NCBI RefSeq assembly: GCF_011762485.1
Contig: NZ_JAAKGI010000005.1
Coordinates: forward strand, 124,001-188,000
Direction: 5' to 3'
Length of the DNA stretch: 64,000 nucleotides
Source: Yeosuana marina
Lineage (GTDB): Bacteria; Bacteroidota; Bacteroidia; Flavobacteriales; Flavobacteriaceae
Shown: positions 37,635 through 47,745 of the stretch, piece after piece
Numbering within the stretch: position 1 is the first letter of the stretch
Layout of the letters: each line of letters starts with the position of its first letter
Made by a program: the position numbers and the translations under genes
Notes under the pieces: model-generated
Told to the model about the DNA's origin: nothing
The model's database searches: none
What the model saw: the letters and a program-made list of their open reading frames with translations, nothing else

Positions 37635-38707
37635 AGGCTATGTTGCTTATAGAGTTTTAAAAGACGGTTTATAATAGCTGTTTCAGAAAATGATGTCGTC
37701 ACTTTCGATTTTAAATTTTGACCAACTTGATGTCTTAATGCTGTATTAGTTATAAAAGAACATAACGCATCTGATAAAGCATCTTTATTTTCAGAAGGGA
37801 TTAATAAACCTTCCTTGGTATTAGAAATAACTTGAAAGCAATCACCAACATTCGTCGCTACAACTGGTAATCCTGCTAAGCCATATTCTAACAGTGCTAA
37901 AGGTAAACCTTCTGATTTTGATGATAATACACCAATACTACTTTGATATAATATATGATTGATATCAGAACAACTCCCATAAAGAAACACATGGGCTTCT
38001 AAATCTTGGTCTTTGATATATGATTTGATTGTTTTGGAATAATCATCATTTAGGTCTTGACCAACCAAATGCAAAGTCCAATCTGAATGCTTAGTTATAA
38101 CTAATTTAAAGGCTTTTAATAAATTAATATGATCCTTGTCTGGTCTAAAATTAGCCAAACAAACGACACGTTTTCCCGATTCTCCATAAAGTGTTGTTAC
38201 TTTTAACAACGAATTAATTATTGGGTAATTTGGTAAAACATATACATTTTTAGTTAAAAGCTTTTTTTCACACCTCAACTTTAAAGATTCATTAACTGTA
38301 ATTATACATGTGAAAAAATAAGAACAAGATTTCAAAATGAATTTACTAATGTTTGATGTCTGGTTTCGATTTCCGTAGTGTTCATGCCAAACCAATACTA
38401 ATTTCGGATGTAAAACTTTAAGGAGTGTTGCCAGAAAAAAAGAACTTGAATGTGCATGAATAATAGTAATTTCGTTATTCTTAATAAAACCATTCAAAGT
38501 CTTAATAGCTTTAAGATCAATAGTCGCTGTTTTTTTTAAAAACAAATAGTGAACTTCTTTTGAAAGACTTTCCTTTAATATACCTTCTGCTCTTGTCGCA
38601 CATAAATACGAACTTTCTGTGAGATGCACCAAGGCATTGGCATAATTAACAGCTACCCGCTCTGCACCTCCGGCATGTAAAGAATCTATAAGCTGCAATA
38701 CTCTCAT
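37631..38707 (-). CDS. GT4 glycosyltransferase
   Basis: 358 residues. N-terminal glycine loop IDSLHAGGAERVAVNYANAL, middle linker, and C-terminal donor domain with GKRVVCLANFRPDKDHINLL and the EX7E segment EGLPLALLEYGLAGLPVVAT. This is a retaining GT-B enzyme of the poly- or oligosaccharide type. It overlaps its neighbours by 4 nt on both sides. Sugar and acceptor are unknown. Confidence 0.9.
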   Translation of the reverse strand: MRVLQLIDSLHAGGAERVAVNYANALVHLTESSYLCATRAEGILKESLSKEVHYLFLKKTATIDLKAIKTLNGFIKNNEITIIHAHSSSFFLATLLKVLHPKLVLVWHEHYGNRNQTSNISKFILKSCSYFFTCIITVNESLKLRCEKKLLTKNVYVLPNYPIINSLLKVTTLYGESGKRVVCLANFRPDKDHINLLKAFKLVITKHSDWTLHLVGQDLNDDYSKTIKSYIKDQDLEAHVFLYGSCSDINHILYQSSIGVLSSKSEGLPLALLEYGLAGLPVVATNVGDCFQVISNTKEGLLIPSENKDALSDALCSFITNTALRHQVGQNLKSKVTTSFSETAIINRLLKLYKQHSL

Positions 38708-39822
38708 TTAGTGATAAGTAATTTTTTAATTTCTAACTCAAAATAATCCAACGTAAACTGTTGCGACCATTCTAATGCCAATTTAGACATGGTTTTTAAA
38801 TCTTTAGAATTTAAGGCCTCATTAATAGTTAAAATGGCACGTTCTAACTCTGGCTCAATCAAAATACCACGATTCCCACCATCTATCATATACGGAATAC
38901 AAGATATAGAAGTTACTATAGGAATCACACCAAAAAACATAGCTTCTGCAACAACTTTTGGCCAACCTTCAGATTTTGAAGGTAATATTAAAAAATGAGC
39001 TGTTTGCAAATTCTTTTTTACAACATCTAAAGAGGTATTGCCATGTAATTTTACAAAACTTAGATTGTAATCTTCAATATAAGATTGAAGACTCGATTGC
39101 AAGTCTCCATCTCCATAAACATCTAAAGATACCTTTCTCCCTTGTTGATGCAAGGCTTCAACAATTTTAATAGCTAAATCAGGCCGTTTCCCTGGCACCA
39201 AACTACCAATAAACAGAAACCGTAAGGTGTCTTTATAATTTCTTTCTACCCACGGTGTTTTTTCAGATTTAGAAAAAGAGGCTGTTAAAAAAGGCTTGAT
39301 ATTGTTTGATTGATAAGGCCAATCTCCATATACTAAAACCTGCATGTTTTTAGTTAAAAACGTATTGCTCAAAATCCACTTTTGAAATTGATAACTCAGA
39401 GGTTGTTTTGCTTTTGGATCCCAATTCCCAGCATATTTGGCTGTCTTTGGTTTTTTGGGAAACCATATTTGAACCAAACACCCTAATAACCCTATATTGC
39501 CTGGACAACGTAAATGGATATGGTCTGCTTTTTGGCAAGCTTTAAAAATTCTGAAAAAAATAATTGGGAGCTTAAATAGTGAACTTAATCTCTTAGTCAC
39601 CGACGTAAATTCTATTGATGGAATTTGCGTTAAAATAATATGTTTATGTTGATAAGATATATCAATTTCAGATATGTTATCAGACACTAACGGAGCTATA
39701 ATTTCGACCTTACTAACATATTTTAACCAAATATTCATCTCTCTAACATAGGGCGCATAACTAAATATAGTGCCATCTTTAGCTTTATGCAAAGCGTGAG
39801 ATATGATTAAAAATTTCATCAA
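38704..39822 (-). CDS. GT4-like glycosyltransferase
   Basis: 372 residues. The N-terminal half (SHALHKAKDGTIFSYAPYVRE) and an extended acceptor region with HLRCPGNIG. The C-terminal donor domain has LFIGSLVPGKRPDLAIKI and EGWPKVVAEAMFFGVIPIVTS (EX7E). Its N-terminal domain differs from that of the other GT4 proteins here, so it probably has another acceptor. Confidence 0.88.
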   Translation of the reverse strand: MMKFLIISHALHKAKDGTIFSYAPYVREMNIWLKYVSKVEIIAPLVSDNISEIDISYQHKHIILTQIPSIEFTSVTKRLSSLFKLPIIFFRIFKACQKADHIHLRCPGNIGLLGCLVQIWFPKKPKTAKYAGNWDPKAKQPLSYQFQKWILSNTFLTKNMQVLVYGDWPYQSNNIKPFLTASFSKSEKTPWVERNYKDTLRFLFIGSLVPGKRPDLAIKIVEALHQQGRKVSLDVYGDGDLQSSLQSYIEDYNLSFVKLHGNTSLDVVKKNLQTAHFLILPSKSEGWPKVVAEAMFFGVIPIVTSISCIPYMIDGGNRGILIEPELERAILTINEALNSKDLKTMSKLALEWSQQFTLDYFELEIKKLLITK

Positions 39823-39828
39823 TTAGTC

Positions 39829-40824
39829 TTATTTTTTTATTCTTGGCGCATTAAAGATAAGCGAAAACCAACCAACAATACGCCCTAAACTTTCTGTAAA
39901 TGCTTCTTTTCTTTTGGAGGTTGTTAAAATGTTAAGCAGTCTTATTTTTGTTAATAAAATAGCCGTAGCATGCCATTTTAATCGTGCTTTTAACGGTGGG
40001 TTTGGGTATTTTACACGCCACACATACCAGCCATTCCTGATTACCATGTTGCCATATTTAAATTTATTTGGGCGTCCAGAAGCATTATGATAATGATTTA
40101 ACTTCGCATTTGTGTTTATATAAATCTTTCCTGTTTTTGCTAATCGCAATGAAAAATCGGCGTCTTCATATAATCCATATCCTTCAAAGTATGTTGAGAA
40201 TTTAAACACATTAAAGACTTCTATTTTATAGCTGGAAACCCCACCCATTAGTTGTTCTACGTCATAAATTTTACCTGAAGGTGGTAAAAAACTTATAGAA
40301 CGCCCATGCGAAAAGGTTGGCATAAAACCCGGTGCAAGATCTGGTAACAATCCAAATAGTCGTCTAATTTTAAACCGCGATGGCTCATCTCGCATCAAAC
40401 CATCATAATAAAACTTGGACGAATTATTCTTATTATCAGATAGTTCCCATGCAACTTCATTGGTTATATAGCCACCTACTGCTAAAGCATCGGGTTTATC
40501 GGTATAGGTTTTTATTAAATTTTCAAAATAGGTTGGTTCTAAAACAACATCATCATCTAAAAAACAAATAACATCTGAATCTTCAGCTACTTTTTTAATA
40601 GCAAAATTGCGTTGCTTGGTTAAGCCTCTTTGGTTTTTATCAACTTTATAATATTCTAAATTCTTAAATATGTTTTCTTTTAATATAATTTCTGTTTCGT
40701 CATTAATTGAACCATCGATGATTAATAGTTCATTGGGATACAAGCTTTGTTTCTCAACAGACTGCAATAATTTTAACAAGGGCTGCGGCCGCATGTAAGT
40801 ACAAACTATAAGAGAAAAGTTCAT
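39829..40824 (-). CDS. GT2 glycosyltransferase
   Basis: 331 residues. GT-A fold: SLIVCTYMRPQPLLKLLQSV at the start, the DxD motif CFLDDDVVLEP near 92-102, the acceptor-side ED motif YEDADFSLRL near 234-243. A C-terminal hydrophobic/amphipathic tail suggests membrane association. Inverting enzyme acting on a nucleotide sugar; identity unknown. Confidence 0.9.
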   Translation of the reverse strand: MNFSLIVCTYMRPQPLLKLLQSVEKQSLYPNELLIIDGSINDETEIILKENIFKNLEYYKVDKNQRGLTKQRNFAIKKVAEDSDVICFLDDDVVLEPTYFENLIKTYTDKPDALAVGGYITNEVAWELSDNKNNSSKFYYDGLMRDEPSRFKIRRLFGLLPDLAPGFMPTFSHGRSISFLPPSGKIYDVEQLMGGVSSYKIEVFNVFKFSTYFEGYGLYEDADFSLRLAKTGKIYINTNAKLNHYHNASGRPNKFKYGNMVIRNGWYVWRVKYPNPPLKARLKWHATAILLTKIRLLNILTTSKRKEAFTESLGRIVGWFSLIFNAPRIKK

Positions 40825-40826
40825 GT

Positions 40827-42365
40827 TTATTTAGTTCGTTTTCCCAAAGCTATTAATTTTTTTGAATAAAAGACCGACTTATTAAATTGCAAAATGCGTA
40901 ATGGGAATTTTAGTATTCTTAACGGCAATTCTATTAGTTTGGCCTTTGTAAAATAAAACACAAAATACTTGATTTTATATTCATTTCGTTGTCGCTCATC
41001 AAAATGCTTAAACAACTGATACATAATTGTTGGGCTTGGTGTTGGCACAATCCATTTTACAGGTGTGTCTAATTCCCAAGGCTGTTGTTTTCTTTTTTTA
41101 CCTTTTACACCTGCTTGTTGACCCCAAAAGCGGTATCCACCTGTAGGTGGTTTTAAATGTAAATTGACTGAAAACGGATTGTGCAAAACGGTAATTCCCA
41201 ATTTTGTGATGGACAAACCAAAATCGCTATCTTCTCCATAACCACCATCATAATTAATATCGTTTCCTACTAATAAGTTAACAACACGTCTTGACACACA
41301 AGAATTGGCATTACTAAACGATTGAGCGGCTCCAACTTTCCAACGTGTATCTCCCATCGCTTTTAACTTTCTCTCTAAATCATTTAAATTTTGTTGTTGA
41401 TGGTCTGCTCTAATATCGAGGCCATTACAAGCTTCGGCGTTATACGTTTGTAATAATCTAAGGTGGTTTTCTATAAACTGTGGTTGGATACGAATATCGT
41501 CATCACCAAAAACAATATAATCCCCTGTACATAAATCTATGGCTTCATTTCTGGCTCTACAACTTCCTTTGGTAGTTTGCCATTTAAAAACTATTTTAAA
41601 CGAGTAGTTTTTAGAATCATATAAAGATTCATCTCTTGAGTTTTCAGGTGTTGCATCAACAACAATAACTTCGAATGGTTTATAAGTTTGTTGTTCTAAA
41701 TCGTTTAAAAGGTTTAAAGTGAAGCCCTGACGCATCATAGTGGGAATGATGTAACTCACCCTCGGAGTGCCTTTGATAGGTTGCAATTCACGAGGTTTTA
41801 ATATTTCTGTTTTATCTTTAAACTGAAACTGGCTTTTTGCAAACCAAAAACTATTGATTTCATTTATTTTATAAAATCCTCTTCGGAACAGCATATAAAG
41901 ACTATGCGATAACTTAAAATTTTTAAAATAAAATGTATAAATGTCTTTTGTTGAAATATTGATATCTTCAATACGTTCTTTAAATAATCCTTTAACATAT
42001 AATGGAATAGCGCCTTGATACCGTAAGATATTAAAACCAAAATCTAAGGCTGACATTTGAATGTTTTCATAACCCATATCAAAACCTTCAAATGCTTCCC
42101 AAACGTATTTTCTAATTACAAATGCATTTGGATTAATTCGCCAGCTAACCGATTTTCCTAAATTATCGAAGTCCTTGGCATACCAAAAATAAACCACTGT
42201 TTGATAGACTATTTCGGGAAATACATTTTTATAACCTTGATCTAAACTACTATGCCAGATATCGCCTTCACCTAAAACTAACTCATCAAGTAAATTGAAA
42301 TCTGGGTTACCTAGATACAGTAATTCTTCGCCTGTTGATGTAGTATGTTCTTTTAAATCTATCAA
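40827..42365 (-). CDS. GT2 glycosyltransferase with an extra N-terminal half-domain
   Basis: 512 residues. The C-terminal part (about 195-512) is a complete GT2 enzyme: PRVSYIIPTMMRQGFTLNLL, FGDDDIRIQP (DxD) and YGEDSDFGLSI. The first 190 residues are unusual. They contain INPNAFVIRKYVWEAFEGFD and LDFGFNILRYQGAIPLYV, which look like the acceptor half of a GT2 domain without a nucleotide-binding half. This suggests a remnant or fusion. It lies 2 nt before the next gene and overlaps the previous one by 4 nt. Confidence 0.82.
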   Translation of the reverse strand: MIDLKEHTTSTGEELLYLGNPDFNLLDELVLGEGDIWHSSLDQGYKNVFPEIVYQTVVYFWYAKDFDNLGKSVSWRINPNAFVIRKYVWEAFEGFDMGYENIQMSALDFGFNILRYQGAIPLYVKGLFKERIEDINISTKDIYTFYFKNFKLSHSLYMLFRRGFYKINEINSFWFAKSQFQFKDKTEILKPRELQPIKGTPRVSYIIPTMMRQGFTLNLLNDLEQQTYKPFEVIVVDATPENSRDESLYDSKNYSFKIVFKWQTTKGSCRARNEAIDLCTGDYIVFGDDDIRIQPQFIENHLRLLQTYNAEACNGLDIRADHQQQNLNDLERKLKAMGDTRWKVGAAQSFSNANSCVSRRVVNLLVGNDINYDGGYGEDSDFGLSITKLGITVLHNPFSVNLHLKPPTGGYRFWGQQAGVKGKKRKQQPWELDTPVKWIVPTPSPTIMYQLFKHFDERQRNEYKIKYFVFYFTKAKLIELPLRILKFPLRILQFNKSVFYSKKLIALGKRTK

Positions 42366-43504
42366 GACTCTAATATGGTTTTATAAAATTCTATAGATTG
42401 TCTAGCTACTAAATCATGACAGAATTTTGCTTTTACTTTTTCTCTGGCTGCTTTGCCAAATAAATGTCGCTTTTTTTCATCAACTAATAATTCTAAAATA
42501 CGCTCAGCATATTGTTTGTGATGTGTTGGATGCACTAAAAACCCATCTTTTCCATCTTCTATCATCTCAATGGACCAGCCTATATTAGAAGCCACTATAG
42601 CCTTTTCCATAGCCATAGCCTCCAACCATGATACAGGCAAGGCTTCAGCAAAAGTTGGAAATACGCAAACCGTAGCGTCCTTTATTAAATCTTGTATTTT
42701 AGAATAATTGACAGAACCTAAATAATTTACTTTTTTTAAAGAAGATTCATGAAACAAAGGCTTCATAAGTTCCCAAGTTGAAGATAAACCCGTTTTAATA
42801 TCACCACTATCTTTACCTATAAGAATTAATTCCACGTCCTTATTTGAATGATGAACCAAATTAAATATCTCCGGTAATTCTAAAAGCCCCTTTTTTCGTA
42901 TCAATGTTCCAAAATAAAGAATCGTTAATGTTTTTGAATCACTTGGTTTTGGCTCAAATAGAGACGCATCTATACTATTAGGAATCACAGTAAATTTTCT
43001 GTTCAACTTGAATAATTTATTGGTTAAAATGCCAGTAAAAGAGCTAACACTTATAACCCCATCAGCTTTTTTAAGGGCCCGCTTTTCAAGAAATTTATTC
43101 TTATATTTTACTTTTCTGTTATCTAAATAACAAAAATAGGTGTCGCTTCCGTTCTCTCTAATAACAAGAGGGCATTTCGGCTTAACAAAGGCTGTAAAAC
43201 CCGTCCAATCTGGAGCTTCCACGATATCTAATTTACCAGATTCAAATAGTGAATTGATTAATCGTTCTACTTTTTTTTGAGTAAGAAAAAGTGACAAACC
43301 TTTCACTTTTATGTTTTTTATTATATAAAAACGTATGCCCTCTTCAATAAAATTATAATCTCGATTTTGTCCATAAACAAGAATGTTTATTTCGTGTCCT
43401 AAAGCAGATAAGGCTTTTGATAAATTGAATATACTGGTTCCAATACCACCAGCTGTTCCTGTTTTGGGATGCGGATATTCTGGCGTTAAGAAAGCAATCT
43501 TCAT
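42362..43504 (-). CDS. GT4 glycosyltransferase
   Basis: 380 residues. N-terminus MKIAFLTPEYPHPKTGTAGG with the GT-B glycine loop GGIGTSIFNLSKAL. Donor domain with ILYFGTLIRKKGLLELPEIF and EALPVSWLEAMAMEKAIVAS (EX7E). Typical of GDP-mannose- or UDP-sugar-using capsule enzymes. Overlaps both neighbours by 4 nt. Confidence 0.92.
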   Translation of the reverse strand: MKIAFLTPEYPHPKTGTAGGIGTSIFNLSKALSALGHEINILVYGQNRDYNFIEEGIRFYIIKNIKVKGLSLFLTQKKVERLINSLFESGKLDIVEAPDWTGFTAFVKPKCPLVIRENGSDTYFCYLDNRKVKYKNKFLEKRALKKADGVISVSSFTGILTNKLFKLNRKFTVIPNSIDASLFEPKPSDSKTLTILYFGTLIRKKGLLELPEIFNLVHHSNKDVELILIGKDSGDIKTGLSSTWELMKPLFHESSLKKVNYLGSVNYSKIQDLIKDATVCVFPTFAEALPVSWLEAMAMEKAIVASNIGWSIEMIEDGKDGFLVHPTHHKQYAERILELLVDEKKRHLFGKAAREKVKAKFCHDLVARQSIEFYKTILES

Positions 43505-44589
43505 AATTCTAAAAGTTTCAAATGATTCTTTACCATATTATCTATAGAAAACCTGTTCTCAATAAGAGGTCTCGTGTTTCCTGTAATATAACGTTTTCCC
43601 TCAATAATTTCAGATAACAAAACTGATAACTCCTTAGTGTTTTTGGTTTCAAATATAAATCCGTTGTCATTGTGGTTTACTACTTCGGTATTACCCCCAA
43701 CAGGTGTGGTGATTACTGGTATATTTGCTGCTAAACTTTCTAAAATAGACAAGCTAAAACATTCCATATGAGTAGGCTGAATGAGATAATCGTAATGTTG
43801 ATACAAGCTTTTTAAATTAGATTGACTGCCTTTAAAATTGAAAACAGATTCTAAATGATACTTTGAAACTAAATGAAGTAATTCTGTTTTATAAGGTCCA
43901 TCTCCGTAAATATCAATTATTAAATCTTTTTTTAAGTCTTCTGAAATAAAACTGACTGCCTTAATCAAATCTTGAATCCCTTTAGATTCTCGCAAATGTG
44001 ATACCACTAAAAACTTAGGGTTTGTCAAACTTCTTTCAGTAGTTTTAGCAATAATATCATCAATTAAAACACCATTATAAATAGTTTGGGTTTTAGTTTT
44101 CAAAAAGCTACCAAAATCATGTAAAATAGCCTGACTTGTATAGTTCGAAACCCCAATAAATAAATCGATGTATTTAGAATATAAAACCCCTTTTAATTTC
44201 TTTTTCAATCGCTTTTTTAATGGATAGCCTCCTAATGGTCTAGGGTTATGATCCAACGCAATTATTTTTGCCTTTTGATATTTTTTAATATCAGCAAAAA
44301 AAGCAGTACACAACTCTATAAAATGCGTTATAATATGTGAATATTGAGCATCTTGTGTTTGTAAATGTGCTATAAAGTGTTGCTCCAGACTTAAATCATT
44401 AGTAGGAATGATATGTAACTCTTTATAATCTCCATGTGAAGTAGTATTAGGAAAAAACCAATCTGCTTTAATATTTTTTTCAATGCATTTTTTATTAAAA
44501 ACCCAGAAAAAATAGTCCATACCTCCAACCCTGCTTTCTAGAAGCTCGTAGTTACAGATGATGGCGATATGTTTTGGTTTTATGTCCAT
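43501..44589 (-). CDS. GT4 glycosyltransferase
   Basis: 362 residues. N-terminal CNYELLESRVGGMDYFFWVF, and the donor domain with FLVVSHLRESKGIQDLIKAV and ECFSLSILESLAANIPVITT (EX7E). It overlaps the next upstream gene by 10 nt. Donor sugar unknown. Confidence 0.9.
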   Translation of the reverse strand: MDIKPKHIAIICNYELLESRVGGMDYFFWVFNKKCIEKNIKADWFFPNTTSHGDYKELHIIPTNDLSLEQHFIAHLQTQDAQYSHIITHFIELCTAFFADIKKYQKAKIIALDHNPRPLGGYPLKKRLKKKLKGVLYSKYIDLFIGVSNYTSQAILHDFGSFLKTKTQTIYNGVLIDDIIAKTTERSLTNPKFLVVSHLRESKGIQDLIKAVSFISEDLKKDLIIDIYGDGPYKTELLHLVSKYHLESVFNFKGSQSNLKSLYQHYDYLIQPTHMECFSLSILESLAANIPVITTPVGGNTEVVNHNDNGFIFETKNTKELSVLLSEIIEGKRYITGNTRPLIENRFSIDNMVKNHLKLLEL

Positions 44590-45977
44590 GCTTTTAAACT
44601 CTGTACTAATTGCTTATTGGTTTCTTCTAAAGAAACACCGACTTGTTGTTTAATGAATTTTTTACGATTAGCAGAATCTTCATCTGTATTTAAATAAACA
44701 GAAATAGCATTTAAAAGTTCTGTCTTATTTTTCACAACCTTTGAAGATTGACTATTCACTAAATGTTGAATATGAGCATATCCCAAAAAGCGCTGATCAT
44801 CATACAACCCATTACTCTGATTTCCAAAAATAGGGTTAATCACAGGCTTATCAAACAACATAAAATCTAAACTCATGGTTGAAAGCATATTAATATTTAA
44901 ATCGGAATATTCTAAAAGCGCTCTTAATTGTTTAACATCATCTAGTGTTGGAATACGTTGCGACCAAGATTCCTGATGATTAGCACGCACTTGCAACCAT
45001 TTTGGGAAATTCCACATGATAAATGGGAATTTTTCAACTAAACATTCAAAACGAACAGGATCTTCAGCAGGCGATGTTCTAACTATAAAATTTACAGGCT
45101 CTATAATTTTATCGGCAATAGAATTCGCAATCGTTTCTATATATAACTCATCGTTTTTGCTTGTTGAAATATCACCACAACTAAAACAAATCGTTTTTAA
45201 CTTAGCATCTAAATTAAATTCTGAAATAAAATCTTGTTTTGATAATTTATAATCATCCATCACATACGGTACAAATTGTGGTGTCCCAACCACTTTAATT
45301 TGTACTTCGTTTATAGAGGTATAAAACTGGAGTAAATCCTGTTTCATTAATTCACTCCAAACCAAATAATAATCAAAATTTGAAGCCATTCTACCTTTGG
45401 AAGCTAAATTATCCCAGCTAAAAATAAAAGCTACTGTTTTTAGTTTCCTTTGTTGCGCTGCATAAACCAATGGAGCAATATAGGGTGGCCGTTGATGTGT
45501 AACAAACAACAAACTAAATTGTTCTTGTTCTAAAATAGAGGCATAAGCTCTCGTAATGCTATGGTTGGAAAATGTCTTATTCTGAAGTTTTTGAAACAGT
45601 TGTATGTTCGGCTCAGAATGAAAAACAGACGTTAATTGGTATATAAAACGGGTAGCATACCCTCTGGTTGTTTTTAACTTAGAATCATTTGTTTTTATAT
45701 TATCCTGAATTCCTAAATTTCCATTTTGGTGTAATTTAAGATGGGCTATTTCCTTAGCCTTTCTAAAAAACCAAGTTTTAAAGGTCTCTTCAAAAACATC
45801 TAATTCAATAACTCTAATATTTGTGTATGCTTTATATACTTCTTTTGGCAAACAAGATAAAATAACAACCTCATCAAAAGTATCTTCAGCATATTTTAAA
45901 AAATCACTTAAAATGAAATTTCTAAAGCCAACGCCATCGGTTATTACTAAAGCTAATTTCGTTTTATTATTTTGCAA
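44580..45977 (-). CDS. Glycosyltransferase-like protein, GT-B type, unknown family
   Basis: 465 residues, start TTG at 45977 because no ATG follows the upstream in-frame stop. The beginning (KLALVITDGVGFRNFILSDF) and the middle (TVAFIFSWDNLASKGRMASN, then DYYLVWSELMKQDLLQFY) resemble the donor domains of glycerophosphotransferase- or UDP-glycosyltransferase-like proteins; the late NINMLSTMSLDFMLFDKPVI is a donor-binding-like segment. I do not recognise a defined family. It lies next to asnB and the sialic acid genes, so a transferase for a charged or nonulosonic sugar is possible but unproven. Confidence 0.6.
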   Translation of the reverse strand: MQNNKTKLALVITDGVGFRNFILSDFLKYAEDTFDEVVILSCLPKEVYKAYTNIRVIELDVFEETFKTWFFRKAKEIAHLKLHQNGNLGIQDNIKTNDSKLKTTRGYATRFIYQLTSVFHSEPNIQLFQKLQNKTFSNHSITRAYASILEQEQFSLLFVTHQRPPYIAPLVYAAQQRKLKTVAFIFSWDNLASKGRMASNFDYYLVWSELMKQDLLQFYTSINEVQIKVVGTPQFVPYVMDDYKLSKQDFISEFNLDAKLKTICFSCGDISTSKNDELYIETIANSIADKIIEPVNFIVRTSPAEDPVRFECLVEKFPFIMWNFPKWLQVRANHQESWSQRIPTLDDVKQLRALLEYSDLNINMLSTMSLDFMLFDKPVINPIFGNQSNGLYDDQRFLGYAHIQHLVNSQSSKVVKNKTELLNAISVYLNTDEDSANRKKFIKQQVGVSLEETNKQLVQSLKAWT

Positions 45978-46003
45978 AATAAGGTTGATTTCTGTTTAGA
46001 ATT

Positions 46004-46011
46004 CAAAGATA
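46004..46011 (-). promoter_or_regulatory. Possible internal -7 element before the 465-residue gene
   Basis: Minus strand TATCTTTG in the 60-bp gap after asnB; predicted start leaves a 20-nt leader. No -33 box at the usual spacing. Confidence 0.3.
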
Positions 46012-46037
46012 ATATTTTAGTTTGACCAGCTAAATAA

Positions 46038-47744
46038 TTAACCCATTAACATTGAGAAGTTGACTAGTTGCCAAATATGAAAACTTGATTGATTATCACC
46101 AGCGAGGTACTTGTCCCATTCCAAATCTATTTCTTTTTCATTAAACCACGATTTGTATGCGCTAGATTTAATTTTATTAATATGATTTTGAACAAAATCT
46201 TTTAAATCTCTACCTAACCACTCACGTTGCGGAGTTTGTAAAGCGCGTTTGGGTGAATATGAAACATTACTGTCAACATAATCAGCAATAATGTCTCTCA
46301 AAATCTGTTTACCCTGATTATTTTTTATTTTGAATTCATCAGGTAGTGAAAAGCCAAATTCTACTAGACGATAATCTAAAAAAGGAACTCTCAATTCTGT
46401 TGAATGTGCCATTGAAACCCTATCATTAAATCGTAAAGCTCTAGGTATTTTGGTGTAAAATAAATCTCTGTATTGAAGATTGTTTAATAAAGAATCAAAA
46501 GGCATTGGATAGTCTTTTTTTAAGATATTATCTGTAAATGATATATGCAACATATTCTTCCTAAATGGACTCTTTTTAACGCCTTGAATTGTAGATTTAG
46601 AATTATTCCTATAATAATCATAACCTACTAGTTGCTCGTCCATCCCTTGGCCATCTAAAAGAACTTTTACATCTTTTTTTGATGCCGAAGCAAATAACTT
46701 TGAATAGGCTAAAGTTGGAATACCGCCAAAGGGTTCATCTTGAATATGTGATATAAATTTTGATAAACTTGGAACTTCTTCAGCAGATAATAAAACTTTA
46801 TTTAAAGGGCTTTTATATTTCGCAATAATTTGTTCTACCCACGGCAATTCATCATAATTTTTGTCTCCTGTATAAAATGTAAAAGCTTCTATTTTTGAAA
46901 TGTCTTTTTGAAAAACATTTGCCAAAGCGAGTAACGCTGAACTATCTAAACCACCACTTACATTAAAACCAACAGGAACATCTGCCCGAAATCTTAAACC
47001 AATACTATCTATTAATAAATCTTTGTATATGGCTTTAGCTTCCTTATAATCGTTTATTTTTGTTTGACGATTTACATTCGCCTCAAAATCATACCACTTT
47101 GTTATTTTAAATTGATTGCTTGACAATTCGATATAGTGGCCTCCTTGTAATTGTTGAATAGGTTCCCAAAATGTTTCATTTGGCAACCCATAACTTCCGT
47201 TTACAAAATAATTAGACCAAATTATTTCATTTGGTTTTTTATTTACTCCAGAACTATGTATCGCTTTAATTTCACTAGAAAAAATAAATACATCTTTATT
47301 CTTATAATAATAAAATGGTTTAATACCAAAACGGTCTCTTGCCACAAATAATTCCTTTTTTACAGTATCCCAAATAGCAAATGAAAACATGCCGTTAAGC
47401 AGTTTTAAACACGCTTTACCATAGGTTATAAAAGCAGCTAATAATACTTCAGTATCTGAGGATGTTTTAAAATTATAATCATTTTTCAAACGTTCTTTAA
47501 GTTCTAAATAATTATAAATTTCACCATTAAATACCATTGAATATCTTCCTGAAGTATCACTGAAAGGCTGATTTGCATTGTCAGATAAATCTATTATAGA
47601 AAGTCTATTATGCCCTAATGCAGCAAAACCTTTATCAAAAAAAGTCCCTGTAAAATCTGGACCTCTATGAGCCTGAGCCTCCAACATATTTTTTAATTGA
47701 AACTTATAATCACCTGTTCCAATAAGTCCAGAAATACCACACAT
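46038..47744 (-). CDS. asnB: Asparagine synthase (glutamine-hydrolysing) family amidotransferase
   Basis: 568 residues. N-terminal class II glutaminase with Cys2 (MCGISGLIG), RGPD at 27-30 and NGEIYNY at 73-79; C-terminal synthetase with the PP-loop SGGLDSS at 263-269. In a polysaccharide locus such an enzyme usually amidates a sugar acid rather than making free asparagine. It lies next to neuA, so the acid could be the nonulosonic sugar or a uronic acid. This is inference; the enzyme itself is well recognised. Confidence 0.9.
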   Translation of the reverse strand: MCGISGLIGTGDYKFQLKNMLEAQAHRGPDFTGTFFDKGFAALGHNRLSIIDLSDNANQPFSDTSGRYSMVFNGEIYNYLELKERLKNDYNFKTSSDTEVLLAAFITYGKACLKLLNGMFSFAIWDTVKKELFVARDRFGIKPFYYYKNKDVFIFSSEIKAIHSSGVNKKPNEIIWSNYFVNGSYGLPNETFWEPIQQLQGGHYIELSSNQFKITKWYDFEANVNRQTKINDYKEAKAIYKDLLIDSIGLRFRADVPVGFNVSGGLDSSALLALANVFQKDISKIEAFTFYTGDKNYDELPWVEQIIAKYKSPLNKVLLSAEEVPSLSKFISHIQDEPFGGIPTLAYSKLFASASKKDVKVLLDGQGMDEQLVGYDYYRNNSKSTIQGVKKSPFRKNMLHISFTDNILKKDYPMPFDSLLNNLQYRDLFYTKIPRALRFNDRVSMAHSTELRVPFLDYRLVEFGFSLPDEFKIKNNQGKQILRDIIADYVDSNVSYSPKRALQTPQREWLGRDLKDFVQNHINKIKSSAYKSWFNEKEIDLEWDKYLAGDNQSSFHIWQLVNFSMLMG

Positions 47745-47745
47745 T

